Shown piece by piece: positions 5,692 through 5,732 of a stretch of DNA of 5,732 nt; the stretch's first letter is position 1, and every line of letters begins with the position of its first letter. The stretch covers positions 1 to 5,732 of the forward strand of contig CACYDO010000116.1 in assembly GCA_902773165.1 (NCBI GenBank). The letters are read 5' to 3'. Below the pieces are notes generated by a model. The model was not told the origin of the DNA, did no database searches, and saw only the letters and a list, made by a program, of their open reading frames with translations. The translations under genes were made by a program, and so were the position numbers. Origin of the DNA: an uncultured Ruminococcus sp. (GTDB lineage Bacteria; Bacillota; Clostridia; Oscillospirales; Acutalibacteraceae).

Positions 5692-5732
5692 GTCGCTTGA
5701 CGAAAGAAAAGCGGCGCCAAGGACTTTGAAAA
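5692..5732 (+). other. Start of probable rRNA operon leader with boxA-like motif
   Basis: From the predicted P2 start the transcript opens with a 7-bp hairpin, GTCGCTT (5692-5698) with AAGCGGC (5709-5715; one G-U pair), loop of 10 bases. AGGACTTTGAAAA (5720-5732) follows at the window edge. Its CTTTGAAAA core resembles the boxA/leader motif found before 16S rRNA in Gram-positive bacteria. No mature rRNA or tRNA is visible in the window, so the rRNA operon is inferred. Apart from the terminator, inverted repeat and promoters listed, bases 5343-5732 hold no gene that I can see. Confidence 0.65.

Overview
The window looks like part of a chromosome from an anaerobic gut-type Firmicute (Clostridia, probably Ruminococcus/Oscillospiraceae-like). 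This rests on strong AGGAG/GGAGG ribosome binding sites, consensus sigma-A-type promoters at the right end, a Gram-positive rRNA-leader motif (CTTTGAAAA), the flavour of the polyamine enzymes and intergenic spacers packed with palindromes. The taxonomic placement is inference from recognition, not from a search.

Layout. Bases 1-1666 hold the end of speE (aminopropyltransferase, cut by the left edge) overlapping speB (agmatinase/ureohydrolase) by 11 bases. Bases 1667-2959 are a spacer-rich stretch with two small two-helix membrane proteins (1864-2172 and 2371-2688). They share a C-terminal signature and look like diverged tandem paralogues. Two blocks of strong palindromes (2218-2285 and 2761-2906) follow them. 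Bases 2960-5342 are a tight pair: a saccharopine-dehydrogenase-family carboxy(nor)spermidine dehydrogenase and nspC, the PLP-dependent carboxy(nor)spermidine decarboxylase, one base apart. A strong intrinsic terminator (5357-5402) closes the unit. The last 390 bases carry no protein gene but hold two tandem strong promoters and the start of what is probably an rRNA operon leader.

How the genes work together. All four enzymes belong to spermidine biosynthesis, but they represent two chemically different ways of adding the aminopropyl group. SpeE uses decarboxylated S-adenosylmethionine. The dehydrogenase/NspC pair uses aspartate semialdehyde followed by decarboxylation. SpeB releases urea from agmatine (giving putrescine) or, in some bacteria, from aminopropylagmatine (giving spermidine), so it could serve both routes. 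Which substrates are used cannot be read from sequence alone. The two small membrane proteins have no recognisable function.
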